NCBI GenBank assembly: GCA_021613535.1
Contig: CP075495.1
Span: 8,246,001-8,310,000, forward strand
Origin: Adineta vaga
Taxonomy: Eukaryota; Rotifera
Reading direction: 5' to 3'
DNA length: 64,000 nt
How positions within the stretch are numbered: position 1 is the stretch's first letter; each line of letters opens with the position of its first letter. A program made the translations under genes and the position numbers. Shown here piece after piece: positions 27,171-37,547 of this stretch. The notes beneath the pieces were generated by a model that saw only the letters and a program-made list of their open reading frames with translations, was not told the DNA's origin and ran no database searches.

Positions 27171-28064
27171 ATGATTTCGAATAGAATTCTAATCTTCTTA
27201 TCATTAATCATTCTTTCTTTATTGAAAAGTACCTTGGGATATTACACTGTGGTTGATGCACATGCTGAAGAATGTTTTTTCGAAAAGTTAACATCTGGTA
27301 CCAAATTATTATTTACATTTGAAGTTGTCGAAGGTGGTTTTCTTGATATTGATATAACAGTAAAAAGAAATTTTTATTCAATTAAGTTGTAAAAATCATC
27401 TTGTTCATTTTTATTTTTGTCAGATTACCGGACCTGATCAGAAGGAAGTCTATCATGGTGGACGAGAATCTAGTGGAAAGACAGCATTTTCTGCTCATGT
27501 GGATGGTAACTTTACTTTTATGGTGAATTTAATGTTTCACAAGTTTTCTTCTAGGTATTTATACAGTATGTTTTAATAATAAGATGTCATCAATAACACC
27601 AAAAACAATAATGTTTTCAATTGAAATCGGTGATAAACCAAAACTTGATTTATCCAATGATGCTAATGGTGAAGATGTTACAGGTAAATGAAATGTTTTC
27701 TATTCTTTTTTTTTTTCTTTTTTTAATGATGAAGAAAACACTAATTCATTGATATTTTACTTTTGAAATTATAGTTACACATAATAAACTTGAAGAATTG
27801 ATTTCTGAACTATCAGCTTCATTAACAGATATTAAACATGAACAAGAATTCATGGAAGTTCGAGAACGTGTTCATCGCTCTAGTATATTTTGTCTTTTCG
27901 TTGAAATTCATTGAAATGTTTCTTCATATCTTTTATTAGTTAATGATAATACCAATGCTCGTGTTGTTATGTGGTCATGTTTTGAAGCATTTATTCTTGC
28001 AGCAATGGCATTCGGTCAAGTTTACTATCTTAAACGATTTTTTGAAGTTCGAAGAGTCATATAA
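27171..28064 (+). CDS. TMED2: p24 family cargo receptor, TMED2-like
   Basis: Predicted 210-aa emp24/gp25L/p24 protein acting in COPI/COPII vesicle traffic between ER and Golgi. Exons are 27171-27359, 27424-27505, 27555-27683, 27775-27882 and 27940-28064 (633 nt). A signal peptide ([20 protein letters not shown]) is followed by the GOLD domain with [17 protein letters not shown] and the second conserved Cys in [11 protein letters not shown]. Then come the coiled-coil segment and the membrane-proximal [20 protein letters not shown], a TM helix, and the cytosolic tail [12 protein letters not shown], with the FF motif bound by COP coats. Every part of the p24-beta subfamily layout is present and length is normal. 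Confidence 0.95.
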
Positions 28065-28302
28065 AGAAAAACAACACTATTCATTTTAATATTCAATAAA
28101 CTGATCAATTGGTTATGTTTTTATGTTTAAATTATCAATTATTGTTATTCTTCTTTTACATTCTGTTATTTATTTGATTTTCTAGTCTATTGGTTAATTG
28201 CATTTTTTGTTTTTCTTCGTATCATATGGTAAATCTCTTGCGCTGATTTAATAAAAAGTCTTTCTTATTGAAATGAATTGATTTCATATAAGGACGGTTT
28301 AT

Positions 28303-28315
28303 ATTATATTATGAT
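28303..28315. repeat. Target-site duplication, 3' side of the LINE
   Basis: ATTATATTATGAT, directly adjoining the element's poly(A) tail (poly-T on the plus strand). It is identical to 33580-33592 at the other end of the element. Confidence 0.9.
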
Positions 28316-28657
28316 TTTTTTTTTTTTTTTTTTTTTAAATTCGCTTTCTTTATTGTGACACTCGGAAGTGCTAACAATTAATGTTTGTCATACAGCAAGG
28401 ATTTCACTACCCGTACAGATAACAATTTCTTACGATACATCACATACTTCACTTGCACTTATCCACGTTTGGTGATATTAAGAGAAAAGGAGAAAGGGTT
28501 AATAAGGAGTCACGAAAGGAAAAGAAAAGAAGTACGTGCGAGGAAAAAAAGGGAAGCGTTTACGATCGAAAGCGAAAATAGACAGGAGAGGAAGAAAAAG
28601 AAAAGAACAAAATATGATTCATATAGAGGAGTATCTCAAAACAGCAAGGCTGTGTCT

Positions 28658-31630
28658 TCACATGTATAAAAAGTTAAGCCATTGAAGTAACAGACATTGA
28701 TGTCTCTCTATTTGTAGTTTTACTCTTTTCAGTTGGAAAAAATGGCCCACGTAGTCATTTTTTGTTTTTTGATATGTATCCCAATAGAAAATATCGCTAT
28801 GGAATGACGAACGTATTAGATCGGTTTTCTCAATTCTTTCAAGTCTTTTCTTCATATATCTTTTGATGTAAAAATCTATATTATTTTCTTTAGTTATGTG
28901 GAATAGATCTGTTGCTCTAGCATAGGGACATCGATGAACCAGCCTTAACCCGTTACGGAATTTTCTTTCAAGACATTCTTTTTGAGTTTCTGTGAGTATG
29001 GGATATAGAGGAAATATCCATGCGAAGTAGGGAAAGCTATAGGCAAAAAAACATTTACGCAGAACGTCTGTCGATAGGCTTTTACCACTCTTAATCCATT
29101 TTAGTTTAGCAAATGTTTTTTGTATATTTTCGAGGGTTTTGTCAATTGTGGGCTGCAAGGACATCTTACTGGTCCATGTAAAACCTAAATATTTAAATTC
29201 TTCTACCTGTTCTAATTTGCGTCCTTGCATGGACACGTCTACTATCTGTTTTTGTACTTGTGAATAGAAAACTTGAACTACTGTTTTTGCTAAATTAATT
29301 GGTTGTTTCCACTTCTTCGAGTAGTCCGCTATCTTATCACAGACTCTCGTACCTTCTACTTCCAGAAAGTCGATCATAGGTTTGAGCTTTTTCGTTATTG
29401 AAGGAGTTATTAGGACGCTGAGGTCATCTGCAAATATGTGGCTTGCATGAGCACCTATACATGAAATCATATCACTATGATAAACAATAAATAGGTATGG
29501 GCTAAGGCTACTACCTTGCGGTAGGCCTGTGTGCATGTAGAGAACTCTAGAGTTGTGATCCCCATAATTTACATAAGCTCTTCGATTGCTCAGCCACGCA
29601 AGTAATAATTTCAGTATTCCTAGTGGTATACCTAATCTTTTTAGTTTGACTAAGAGACCTTTATGCCAGACTTTGTCATAAGCTTTCTGATAATCTACAT
29701 ACACCGCTAGTGTTGGTATATTCCCTGCCATATTATTTTTAACTTCCTGGTACATTGACAAAACTCTTGTCGGAAGAAGACAACCAGGACGGAAACCAGA
29801 TTGTTCATCCGGCACTAGTTTATTTGTTTCGGACCAGTGTCTTACTCTTTCCAGAATTATCTTTTCGAATATTTTAGAGTGCGTAGCTAAAAGTGAGATA
29901 GGACGTGTTTGATCACATCGAGGAACACCTGTTTTTAACTTATTAAGAGTAATTAATTTTGCTATTTTCCAAAAATCAGGATATTTGTATTCACTAATCC
30001 AAGAGTTAAAACAGTTCACTAGGCAATTAATATAGCCTGGAGGTACTCTTTTAATTATCGAGTTCGATATTTTGTCCAGCCCCGATGAGTTTTTTGGTTT
30101 AAGTTTCTTAATAAACTTTTTTACTTCCAATTCATTCGTTCTTTCTATCTTTTCATTCGATAATGACAACTTATGTATTAGCTCGCTATATTCTGTTTCT
30201 ATTTCTACATCATGTGGATCGCTCATGTCCATTATTTGTTCCTGAAACTGATCTGAATAGTATCGGTAGAGTTCGTTGCTAATTTCCATTCCGTTGGATA
30301 TTATTTTTTTGCCTGTATCTAACTTTGAGAATGCTGTTGATCTTGGTCTATATACGCGCGATAGGTGAGACCAAAAAGCTCTTTCTTTGTTGTCATGAGT
30401 CTCTTGAATTTTATCCAAAAACTCTTGCCATTTACTCGATTTATATTTTGCTATTTCAATTTTTACTTCTCGGGTCATAACTCGCAATAATATCCTCATC
30501 TCTTCATTATCCGTACCAGAATTTTTCGTATGATAGTATTTATTCCTTACTTTCTTTACTGCTTTTAGTTTCTCAATTAAATACGAAGGCAATGATGGTC
30601 TGAATTTTTCTTTTTCTTTCCATGTTGTTAGCCTATTTTTCAGAGCAGCGAGAAATCTTACATAGTTAGTATACCATTCATCTGCTTGAGTCCCGATGTT
30701 TTGCTCTCTCGTCCAGAAATTTTGTAGTAGTACAAGAATTGCTTCATAAACTTTCCAGTTGACATATGGAAACATCCCACTTTCCTCAATACCTATTTTT
30801 TCGAATGTGACTAATATAGGCCAGTGATCACTCGTACCAATAAGTGGAGTTTCACATCTTACTGCATCTATATTTGTAAACGCTAAATCTATGTTTCTCT
30901 CCGAACGTTTTGAAGAGTGGTGAGTCGATGGGATGTAGTACAGATTATTTCTTTCGACCCATTCTTTTACTTTTCGACCTCTAGTATCCGTCGTCAAGCT
31001 ACCATATTCTTTTGCTGTTGCATTAAAATCTCCGGTTATGATAGTGTTCTCAGTAATATAACTTTCTAACTCCTCTAGTGAACTACTCTGTTCAGCCGGC
31101 CAATATATTGCTATTATTCTGATTGCTTCTGTGCCTATACTTACGTCTACAATAACTATATTTTTAATATCAATGTTTATTCGTGTTCCCTTTAAATGTT
31201 TTCCTACTGCGACACAAACACCTCCACTTTTATTTGTTCCATCTTGATGGAAGATATCAAAATGGGGTACTTTCGTGGTGTTCCAAAGCTCTCCTACTTC
31301 TGTGAACACGCATATAGATGCTTCTGTTTTATATACCATATCGGTGACCTCTAAACTTCTAGATCCCCATCCTAGGACATTATAACAAAGAATTATAAGC
31401 GGCGATTCTTTAGTAATGTTTTTCTGTCTAGTAGTCTCCCACTGGGAAAAAAAATTTTCTAATGTTCCTGCTGCGTACCACTCTGTAAGCATTTTATCTA
31501 CTAGTTTTTGATCATTCTGATGAAAACCCCACTGAAAAAGCTGGTTCATCGCTATTTCTTTCTTATTAATGGTCTTAATGGGATAAAAAGGTTTAGCTTC
31601 GGCTTTTAAATGTGAAGATAAGACACTCAT
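28658..31630 (-). CDS. LINE ORF2: APE endonuclease-reverse transcriptase
   Basis: A 990-aa intronless polyprotein needed for target-primed reverse transcription. The N-terminal exonuclease/endonuclease/phosphatase domain shows LIILCYNVLGWG, IYWPAEQ, IITGDFNATA (about residue 200) and GTSDHWPILV (about 270). The reverse transcriptase has RPISLLATHSKIFEKII, DEQSGFRPGC, the motif A aspartate in VYVDYQKAYDKVW (about 643), GLPQGSSLSPYLF, and the catalytic FADD (about 730; Phe replaces the more common Tyr). A C-terminal extension of about 200 residues follows the RT with no RNase H signature. The start ATG (31630-31628) directly follows the ORF1 stop, suggesting coupled reinitiation. The frame has no stop or shift, so the protein should be active. 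Confidence 0.95.
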   Translation of the reverse strand: MSVLSSHLKAEAKPFYPIKTINKKEIAMNQLFQWGFHQNDQKLVDKMLTEWYAAGTLENFFSQWETTRQKNITKESPLIILCYNVLGWGSRSLEVTDMVYKTEASICVFTEVGELWNTTKVPHFDIFHQDGTNKSGGVCVAVGKHLKGTRINIDIKNIVIVDVSIGTEAIRIIAIYWPAEQSSSLEELESYITENTIITGDFNATAKEYGSLTTDTRGRKVKEWVERNNLYYIPSTHHSSKRSERNIDLAFTNIDAVRCETPLIGTSDHWPILVTFEKIGIEESGMFPYVNWKVYEAILVLLQNFWTREQNIGTQADEWYTNYVRFLAALKNRLTTWKEKEKFRPSLPSYLIEKLKAVKKVRNKYYHTKNSGTDNEEMRILLRVMTREVKIEIAKYKSSKWQEFLDKIQETHDNKERAFWSHLSRVYRPRSTAFSKLDTGKKIISNGMEISNELYRYYSDQFQEQIMDMSDPHDVEIETEYSELIHKLSLSNEKIERTNELEVKKFIKKLKPKNSSGLDKISNSIIKRVPPGYINCLVNCFNSWISEYKYPDFWKIAKLITLNKLKTGVPRCDQTRPISLLATHSKIFEKIILERVRHWSETNKLVPDEQSGFRPGCLLPTRVLSMYQEVKNNMAGNIPTLAVYVDYQKAYDKVWHKGLLVKLKRLGIPLGILKLLLAWLSNRRAYVNYGDHNSRVLYMHTGLPQGSSLSPYLFIVYHSDMISCIGAHASHIFADDLSVLITPSITKKLKPMIDFLEVEGTRVCDKIADYSKKWKQPINLAKTVVQVFYSQVQKQIVDVSMQGRKLEQVEEFKYLGFTWTSKMSLQPTIDKTLENIQKTFAKLKWIKSGKSLSTDVLRKCFFAYSFPYFAWIFPLYPILTETQKECLERKFRNGLRLVHRCPYARATDLFHITKENNIDFYIKRYMKKRLERIEKTDLIRSSFHSDIFYWDTYQKTKNDYVGHFFQLKRVKLQIERHQCLLLQWLNFLYM

Positions 31631-33466
31631 CTATCTGATCATATTTTGATTATGTTCAGTGTTCGATTTGTAATTGTCGGCTGTCTTGGCTTGATCCATT
31701 GGTGATAATTGTGGTTGTGGTGAGTTGATTTGATTTCGATGCATCGTATGTTCTACATACAATTGCTTAATACAATCACCAGTAGTATCAAAAAGTTTTT
31801 GTAATTCTGCTTGTTTGTGTGCTAGTCCTGCTATATTTTTGGACATCAATGGCCAAATAAAACTATGAATTATATCATTTTGTACTTGTAAGCATTTGAT
31901 GATTATGTCCTCATGAAGTCGAATATTTTGTCTTGTTTGTTCCATCTTACTGTTGACTTGATCTATTTTATCGTCAATACATTTGATAATTTCCTGCGTA
32001 TTTATCATATTTTGATTTAAGGTATGCAGCAGTTTCATTGGTTCATCATCCATACTTCCATCGATCATTGTTTGCGGTTGAGTTGACTGTTGTTTCCATG
32101 GATTGGGTTTCGATGATATTGATGGCAGAGCTGGAAATTCATTTGGATTCATTTGACATTGTTTCTGCTGAGTTCCAGCTTGTGGTATTGACCGTTTCAA
32201 TTTTCCAGCTGCAATAGCCTCATCCACTTGTTGCTTCAATTCGTTTCGATATTCCATTATTTTCTCACAAGCATTTGATAGCGAGTGGTGATCCCCTTGA
32301 CATTGAGCACATCGGGAAATATTCGAACAATTGTGAGTTTGTCCGTCAAGCAGATTGTCTAGGCAGGTACGACAACGTGGATGTTCCATTTCACATTGAT
32401 TTCTCATATGACCTATACACCAACAACGAGTACAAAATGTCATTTTGTTACCTGTTAAGAAGGGTGTAATTGTGCAGAAGCTATTTCCAATTGCTAGTCT
32501 TCCTAATTTTAATGTTGAGTTGTATTCACGAAGATCTTTCACCATAAAGCGATAGTCGTTTGATTTCCGTTGAAAGCGATATTGGATGCGTCTTACATTC
32601 TCCATAGATTTTATGCTTTTCTCGATTTCTCCTTTGACAAAATCGTCGGAGTATTGTGCTGGTACATATCGAACTACCAGAGCGAATGAGTCTGGAATAA
32701 ACTTAGGTTTAATAATTGTGATACCAATATTATTGATTTGAGTTGGCCAATGTGGAGTAGATACTAATGTTGCATATATTTCTTTATCATTAACTCCTAA
32801 TTTTAATCTGTTGCCTGCGTGTCCGACAAGTGAAAAACTTATTGAGATTTTGTTTGCCTTGAAATGGTCTTCAATTATTCCAGCAGCTACTACGTCCGAT
32901 GGACGAGCATTCGAGTCTTCTGTTTGATCATATTCTATGAAGAAGCATGGCAAATTGCTCGATACCGCTCGTCTCAGTTGTTCGAAAGGAATACGTTGTT
33001 GATGCTCTTTTGTTTCTGATAAATTATCCTGGTTTGGTCTATAAGTTCGACGATTAGTTGTAGGTGGTGTTTTTTGCGTTGTTGATGATGTTGTATTTTG
33101 ATTTGAGCTATTTTGTCTAGGATTTGATCTAATTCGTTGTTGTTTAGCTACTTGGTTACCATCATTCTCACTTTGTTCCAGACCACGTTTCGGTGTACAA
33201 GGTGTAGATGTTTCTAACTGATGGTTCGTAGGTTGCTGATTGGATGTATGCGAAAAGTTTTGATGTATGGCGAGTGCAAAACCGGGATTTTCACGAATTT
33301 GTGCAATCATCTCTTCTAAATCGTATGTCGTTGAGCTGTTGTTCATACTTGTATCTTTCTGTTCACTTGATTTCGACGTTGAGCTCGAGTTTTGGCTATT
33401 TATTTTCTGTTTTTGCAATGAGAGTTTTGGCTTGAAGTAATAATTCTCATTATTATTTTTCCCCAT
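31631..33466 (-). CDS. LINE ORF1: CCHC zinc-knuckle RNA-binding protein
   Basis: A 611-aa nucleic-acid-binding protein expected to package the element RNA. The first 170 residues are polar, Gln/Asn/Ser-rich and disordered, including PCTPKRGLEQSE. A folded middle region follows, with LPCFFIEYDQTEDSNARPSD and later FALVVRYVPAQYSDDFVKGE, possibly RRM-like. The zinc knuckles near residues 345-400 read CTRCWCIGHMRNQC (CX2CX4HX4C), then CRTCLDNLLDGQTHNC and CAQCQGDHHSLSNAC, the gag-like array of Jockey/I-type ORF1 proteins. The C-terminal 150 residues are predicted coiled coil. The stop TAG is immediately followed by the ORF2 ATG. Confidence 0.9.
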   Translation of the reverse strand: MGKNNNENYYFKPKLSLQKQKINSQNSSSTSKSSEQKDTSMNNSSTTYDLEEMIAQIRENPGFALAIHQNFSHTSNQQPTNHQLETSTPCTPKRGLEQSENDGNQVAKQQRIRSNPRQNSSNQNTTSSTTQKTPPTTNRRTYRPNQDNLSETKEHQQRIPFEQLRRAVSSNLPCFFIEYDQTEDSNARPSDVVAAGIIEDHFKANKISISFSLVGHAGNRLKLGVNDKEIYATLVSTPHWPTQINNIGITIIKPKFIPDSFALVVRYVPAQYSDDFVKGEIEKSIKSMENVRRIQYRFQRKSNDYRFMVKDLREYNSTLKLGRLAIGNSFCTITPFLTGNKMTFCTRCWCIGHMRNQCEMEHPRCRTCLDNLLDGQTHNCSNISRCAQCQGDHHSLSNACEKIMEYRNELKQQVDEAIAAGKLKRSIPQAGTQQKQCQMNPNEFPALPSISSKPNPWKQQSTQPQTMIDGSMDDEPMKLLHTLNQNMINTQEIIKCIDDKIDQVNSKMEQTRQNIRLHEDIIIKCLQVQNDIIHSFIWPLMSKNIAGLAHKQAELQKLFDTTGDCIKQLYVEHTMHRNQINSPQPQLSPMDQAKTADNYKSNTEHNQNMIR

Positions 33467-33579
33467 TTATTAAAAAACGAGGAAAAAAGTAAGTAAATAA
33501 GAAGAGAAAAAATGAAGAAACAAAAGGAATGTATGAATGGTGCGTGCGTCTATTCACGAGATAGACAAGGATGAGAATG

Positions 33580-33592
33580 ATTATATTATGAT
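33580..33592. repeat. Target-site duplication, 5' side of the LINE
   Basis: ATTATATTATGAT, identical to 28303-28315. It marks the 5' boundary of the retrotransposon at 33579. Confidence 0.9.
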
Positions 33593-33756
33593 GCGACATA
33601 TGTGTTTTTGTTCTTTTCTTTAGTCAAGGTTAACCATTTTTTTTTCGATCGTTTTCTTTTTTTGAGTAGTTTATTATAATTTATTTTTTTCGGAAAAAGA
33701 AAAAGCACAAAGAAAAACGAAACTGATGAAGAAAAGAAAGTCGAAATAAGATCTGA

Positions 33757-35284
33757 TCAATGTGGTCGCATAGTTTTGAATACATTGACAAATTTGTCGA
33801 ATGCTTCTTGTGAACGATTTCTTCTCATTCCAAGAGAAGTTGCTGCTGCCGATGTCGTTGGTATTGCTCCTGAATCTGTTGGACTAGAATTATTTGAATG
33901 ATCAAATCGTACTTGATCATAATCTTCATCCGTGATATCATATCCATGTGTAATAATTAAAATTAATAAACGTTTGATTTCCATAATATCAACATGAGTT
34001 TTAATTGTTTCATCAAGTGTTTCATCGTATATTTTCGAATATTCTAAACAAATTTCACCTAAATCTTTCTCTTCATGTCCGATTATTGTTCGTATCACAG
34101 TGGGATAATCGATAGGTACTTTTTCTAAAGCTTGTCGAAGAGCTTTTGAATAATAAACACCAGGTGATCGTGTATATTCGACAATATCTTGAAAACATTC
34201 AATATGATTTTGTCCTTGAAATTCTCGTTCAATTGCTTCTTGTATAGGTCCTCCATATTTATCTTCATAAATATCGAATATAGCTGCTAATTGTGAGAAA
34301 GCATCATGTGTAAAAATCTTGATAAATGTATCATAATCAATTCCTGGTGTACCTTCACCAGCTTCATATAGTTTTTTAGCAATCATTTTTGCAACTGTCA
34401 CTGAATGTCCTGGTTCTTCATAACGTTTTCCAAGAAGCAAATTAATTAATAACTGTGATGTAATACTATCTGAACCTTCTACAAGTTCAATATCTTTTTC
34501 AATAGGATTTTCAAATAAAGTTTCGTAAGTTTCTTTCATTTTTTGTGCATCTTCATTATTTAATGCTAATAGAATTTCAACTAATTTTCTTGATATATCA
34601 TAATTGATTTTATCCATTAGTTTCAATGTTAATAAATCATGAAAATCACGTGCATATAATTCGATGGGTTCAATTAACATCGCTAATGTGCATGAACGCA
34701 TAGGTGATTCTGGTCGTTCAAGAACCATATCAACAAGTTTATATTCATATTCAAATTCAAGATCATGAACAAGTATTATACGTTGTTCACAGGTATAAGA
34801 TGAAAGAAAATGAAGAATATAATCTAAATCTAATGTATGCGCTGTAATACAATGTTTCATTATTTTACATAGATGTTTTGTATCACGTTTATAATCGAAA
34901 TCTGTCGTATGACCAAACGAAGGAACAGTTGATTGTCTCTGAAGATTTGAGAAAAAGAAAAAATTAATTATTTAATGTTTAATTAAAGGATATTTACCTT
35001 CAATGAAGCTCTAGTTAGTAAACGATTAGATAAGACATGCATTTATTTTTATTTGTTATTGAAAACAAAATTTGAGAGATGAGAATGTAAAAGGTTAGAA
35101 TTTTATATATCAGTCATAAAAGATTAATTTTACAATATGAGAAAAAATGTCGTGGACTTACTGGCAGCCGTTTCTCTAATTTCGTTAGATTACTATCATA
35201 TGTTTTCGATCGTACAAGTGTTGACGTCGCTTTTTTTATATCCGTTGAAGAAACATGAGAAAGTTTACGTAATAAACCAGCCAT
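33757..35284 (-). CDS. Annexin-like protein with two alternative first exons
   Basis: Predicted calcium-dependent phospholipid-binding annexin. The main exon 33757-34938 (394 codons including the stop) carries annexin-type helical repeats, for example MKETYETLFENPIEKDIELV and YDTFIKIFTHDAFSQLAAIF. GTPGIDY before the third repeat and VIRTIIGHEEKDLGEICLEY in the last repeat fit the family. The canonical GxGT-E calcium loops are not all obvious, so calcium affinity may be reduced. Exon 1a (35162-35284, MAGLLRKLSHVSSTDIKK...) gives 434 aa. Exon 1b (34998-35042, MHVLSNRLLTRASLK) gives 408 aa. Both have an ATG, end in a good GT donor in phase 0 and join the same acceptor at 34939. No AG acceptor lies upstream of 1b, so it is an alternative start and not an internal exon. 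The C-terminal tail is Ser-rich. Confidence 0.82.
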
Positions 35285-35845
35285 TATCAATATGAATTGA
35301 CTTTCAATTGATTAGTTAAGAATACAAAAAGAGAGAATAACTTAAAATGATAAAGTAATAATATTTGTTGATGTTATTTATATGAGAAATAGATATTCGT
35401 AACGAAAAAATACGAAATAGAAAAATACGATTAATTCGTTTTTGGTCGTGTCATTTAAATGATGATACGAGGGAGAAAGGGATAATATGGAGGATGAAAA
35501 AAAGAAAAAAACATGTGCATCTTTTAAGTCATGCTTGGTCGATTTATCTCTAGATATATGAATTGTTCACTAGTAGAAAAGAAGAACAGATTAAATATGA
35601 GACATTGATTCTTTTGCCTACGTCTTGGACATATAACTAAGTACTTTTTTTTCTTTATTCATGAGTCACATAAATATATGTATATGTATATATAATAGAA
35701 AGGCTGTGATCGGAGAGTATTTTAAAGGACATTGACGAGTCGACTAAAGGGCAAATGAAGGTCAGATAAAGTGCAATCAGATAATTCTAAATGAATTAAA
35801 CTCATACTGAATATATTTTAAAATCAAAACAAATCGATCTATTGT
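35285..35845. other. Intergenic region upstream of annexin
   Basis: This is 561 bp of AT-rich DNA holding the promoter for annexin exon 1a and the 3' end of the methyltransferase gene. No coding was recognised. Confidence 0.45.
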
Positions 35846-37299
35846 TTATGTCTTCTTTTCTGCTATATATTCATCAATAATATTTCGCATTGTACGAATT
35901 TCATTTGGATTGACATGACAACAGCCACCGATGTATTTTACACCTGCATCAATATAAGAACGAATATATGATGAAATTGATTGTCCTTGATAGTTAAATT
36001 CACTAAATAGATTTGATTTGACAAGAAAAGAAGTATTAATGATGATTATGATTACTATTTTTCGCTGTCCCAAATGACACCCGCGTTAGGATAAGCAATC
36101 AAATCACGATTAGTATGCCGTATTCTTTCAATAAGAGGAAGAACATTAGTTGGTTGTACACAATTGACGCCAACAGCAATAATTTGATCAGGAGATTTAA
36201 GACAAATGGATGAAGCTGCTTCTTCAATCGGTTCACCATGCGCAGTTGTTGTCGAATTCTAAATAGATTTAGAAAGAAAAAGAATGACCTAACCGAACAT
36301 ATGTTGTTCAGATGAACGTTTGAGAATAATGTTTTCTTAAAGTACGTTAGAAATGACGTCATAGAAGATCAATATTTATTTTCAATTCTTAGAACGAAGA
36401 AATATGATGATCTGTTCGATTAAATAATTATTAGCAAATAGCACATTCAATTGTATTTTTCTTCTTCTAGGATCTATTCAACCATAGACCAAAAACGTTC
36501 TTTCAATACCTGGCAATTGAAAGAGAGCCATCCTTTTAAATTTGGAAATTCTTTTAGTAATTCAACAACTGCTTCTGCTTCTTTTTGCGATGGAATAGTT
36601 TCAAAGGCAATTAAATCTGGTTCAGCACGTGCTAATATAGATAAACGAGGTCGATGCCAATCTTTGAATTGCTAAAAAAAAAATTTATCAATAATTCTAT
36701 AGAAATCTAAATAAAAAATGATTCAATTGAAATACCTCGATAGTCATCGAATCTGTATACCATCCATTGAATTCACTTCCATCCGAAAGCATTGCTCCAT
36801 ATGGACCAATTGAAGCTGCCACGTAACACTCTGCTTTTTCTTCATCTATATATAACAAAACATGAAAATATTTCACATCAAAATCTAACTAACCAATAGC
36901 TTGACGAGCAACTTTTACAGAATTGAAAATCGTTTCTTCTGCTTGTTCATAAGACATTTCACAGCATTTCATTAAACTATCTGTTGAAACTTGATATGTA
37001 GCTGTTAATATTATATCACATTTAGCTTGAACAAAACTATACTATATTCAAATAAGTATTTAGAACATATTTTTATCCTATCAACGTACGCTTGATGTAC
37101 TTTTACAAGCTGTTCAGGCTGTTTGACTAAGATTTTTCCAGACCTATGAAAAGTAAATCATTTAACTAAGAAAAAAAGTTCTTTTTGAATCTATTAACCA
37201 TAAGGGATCACTAAGAATATTCAATCCATATTCCTGTAATGTTGTGCCAAGACCACCATCAATTAAAATAATTTTCTTATTTAAACCTGAAAAATTCAT
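35846..37299 (-). CDS. Homocysteine S-methyltransferase
   Basis: Predicted 309-aa zinc-dependent homocysteine S-methyltransferase (MmuM/HMT type), which transfers a methyl group, typically from S-methylmethionine or S-adenosylmethionine, to homocysteine to form methionine. Exons on the minus strand: 37199-37299, 37090-37143, 36894-37036, 36736-36845, 36510-36671, 36056-36258 and 35846-36002 (930 nt). Motifs in order: ILIDGGLGTTLQEYG, HQAFVQAKCDIILTATYQ, AASIGPYGAMLSDGSEFNGW, FETIPSQKEAEAV, then the zinc ligands: Cys in VGVNCVQP and the paired Cys in YIGGCCHVNP. All three zinc cysteines are present and length is normal. The methyl donor cannot be decided from sequence alone. Confidence 0.9.
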
Positions 37300-37547
37300 C
37301 TAAAATAATTTCTTTTCCGCTGTTATTATTTTTTCCCCGCTTGATTTTTCCTTTTTCATTGACATACAAAAACAAAAGGAAATAATTTTATTTGAAATAG
37401 AATTTCTTTGTTCTTGATTTTTTTTCTTTGTCTTCATCATTGTCATCGTATCTTTCATTTTTCTTGGCATTAGAAAAGAGAAAAATTGATGATTGTCATA
37501 TAGAAGAAAAAGAAAATCTTCTTTACGATCAAACAAACATTTCTCTG
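37300..37547. promoter_or_regulatory. Short divergent promoter region
   Basis: Only about 250 bp separates the divergent start codons of the methyltransferase gene (37299, -) and the next gene (37548, +). A pyrimidine-AG stretch ending near 37472 may be an acceptor for a 5' exon or spliced leader of the plus-strand gene, and in that case its true start lies upstream. Confidence 0.4.

Larger units (their letters stand above)
28316..33579 (-). mobile_element. Full-length non-LTR retrotransposon (LINE) with intact ORFs
   Basis: A 5264-bp element in minus orientation. Its 3' end is a run of about 21 A (T 28316-28336). It is followed inward by a 321-bp 3'UTR, ORF2 (APE endonuclease plus reverse transcriptase), ORF1 (CCHC zinc-knuckle protein) and a 113-bp 5'UTR ending at 33579. 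Perfect 13-bp direct repeats flank it. Both ORFs are uninterrupted and the 5' end is present, so insertion looks recent and complete. No LTRs or RNase H domain were seen. Layout (CCHC ORF1, APE-RT ORF2) fits the Jockey/I-type LINE superfamily; Hebe of bdelloid rotifers is a candidate relative from memory. It sits in the short spacer between convergent TMED2 and annexin genes, so it disrupts neither coding region. Confidence 0.93.

Noticed and set aside
28385-28669. 94-codon plus-strand frame rich in Lys/Arg/Glu
   Set aside because: It lies antisense in the 3'UTR of the LINE and ends over ORF2. Low-complexity composition explains the openness.
34998-35042. Annexin exon 1b as an internal exon spliced after exon 1a
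   Set aside because: There is no AG acceptor in the sequence just upstream of it, so it can only be a first exon.
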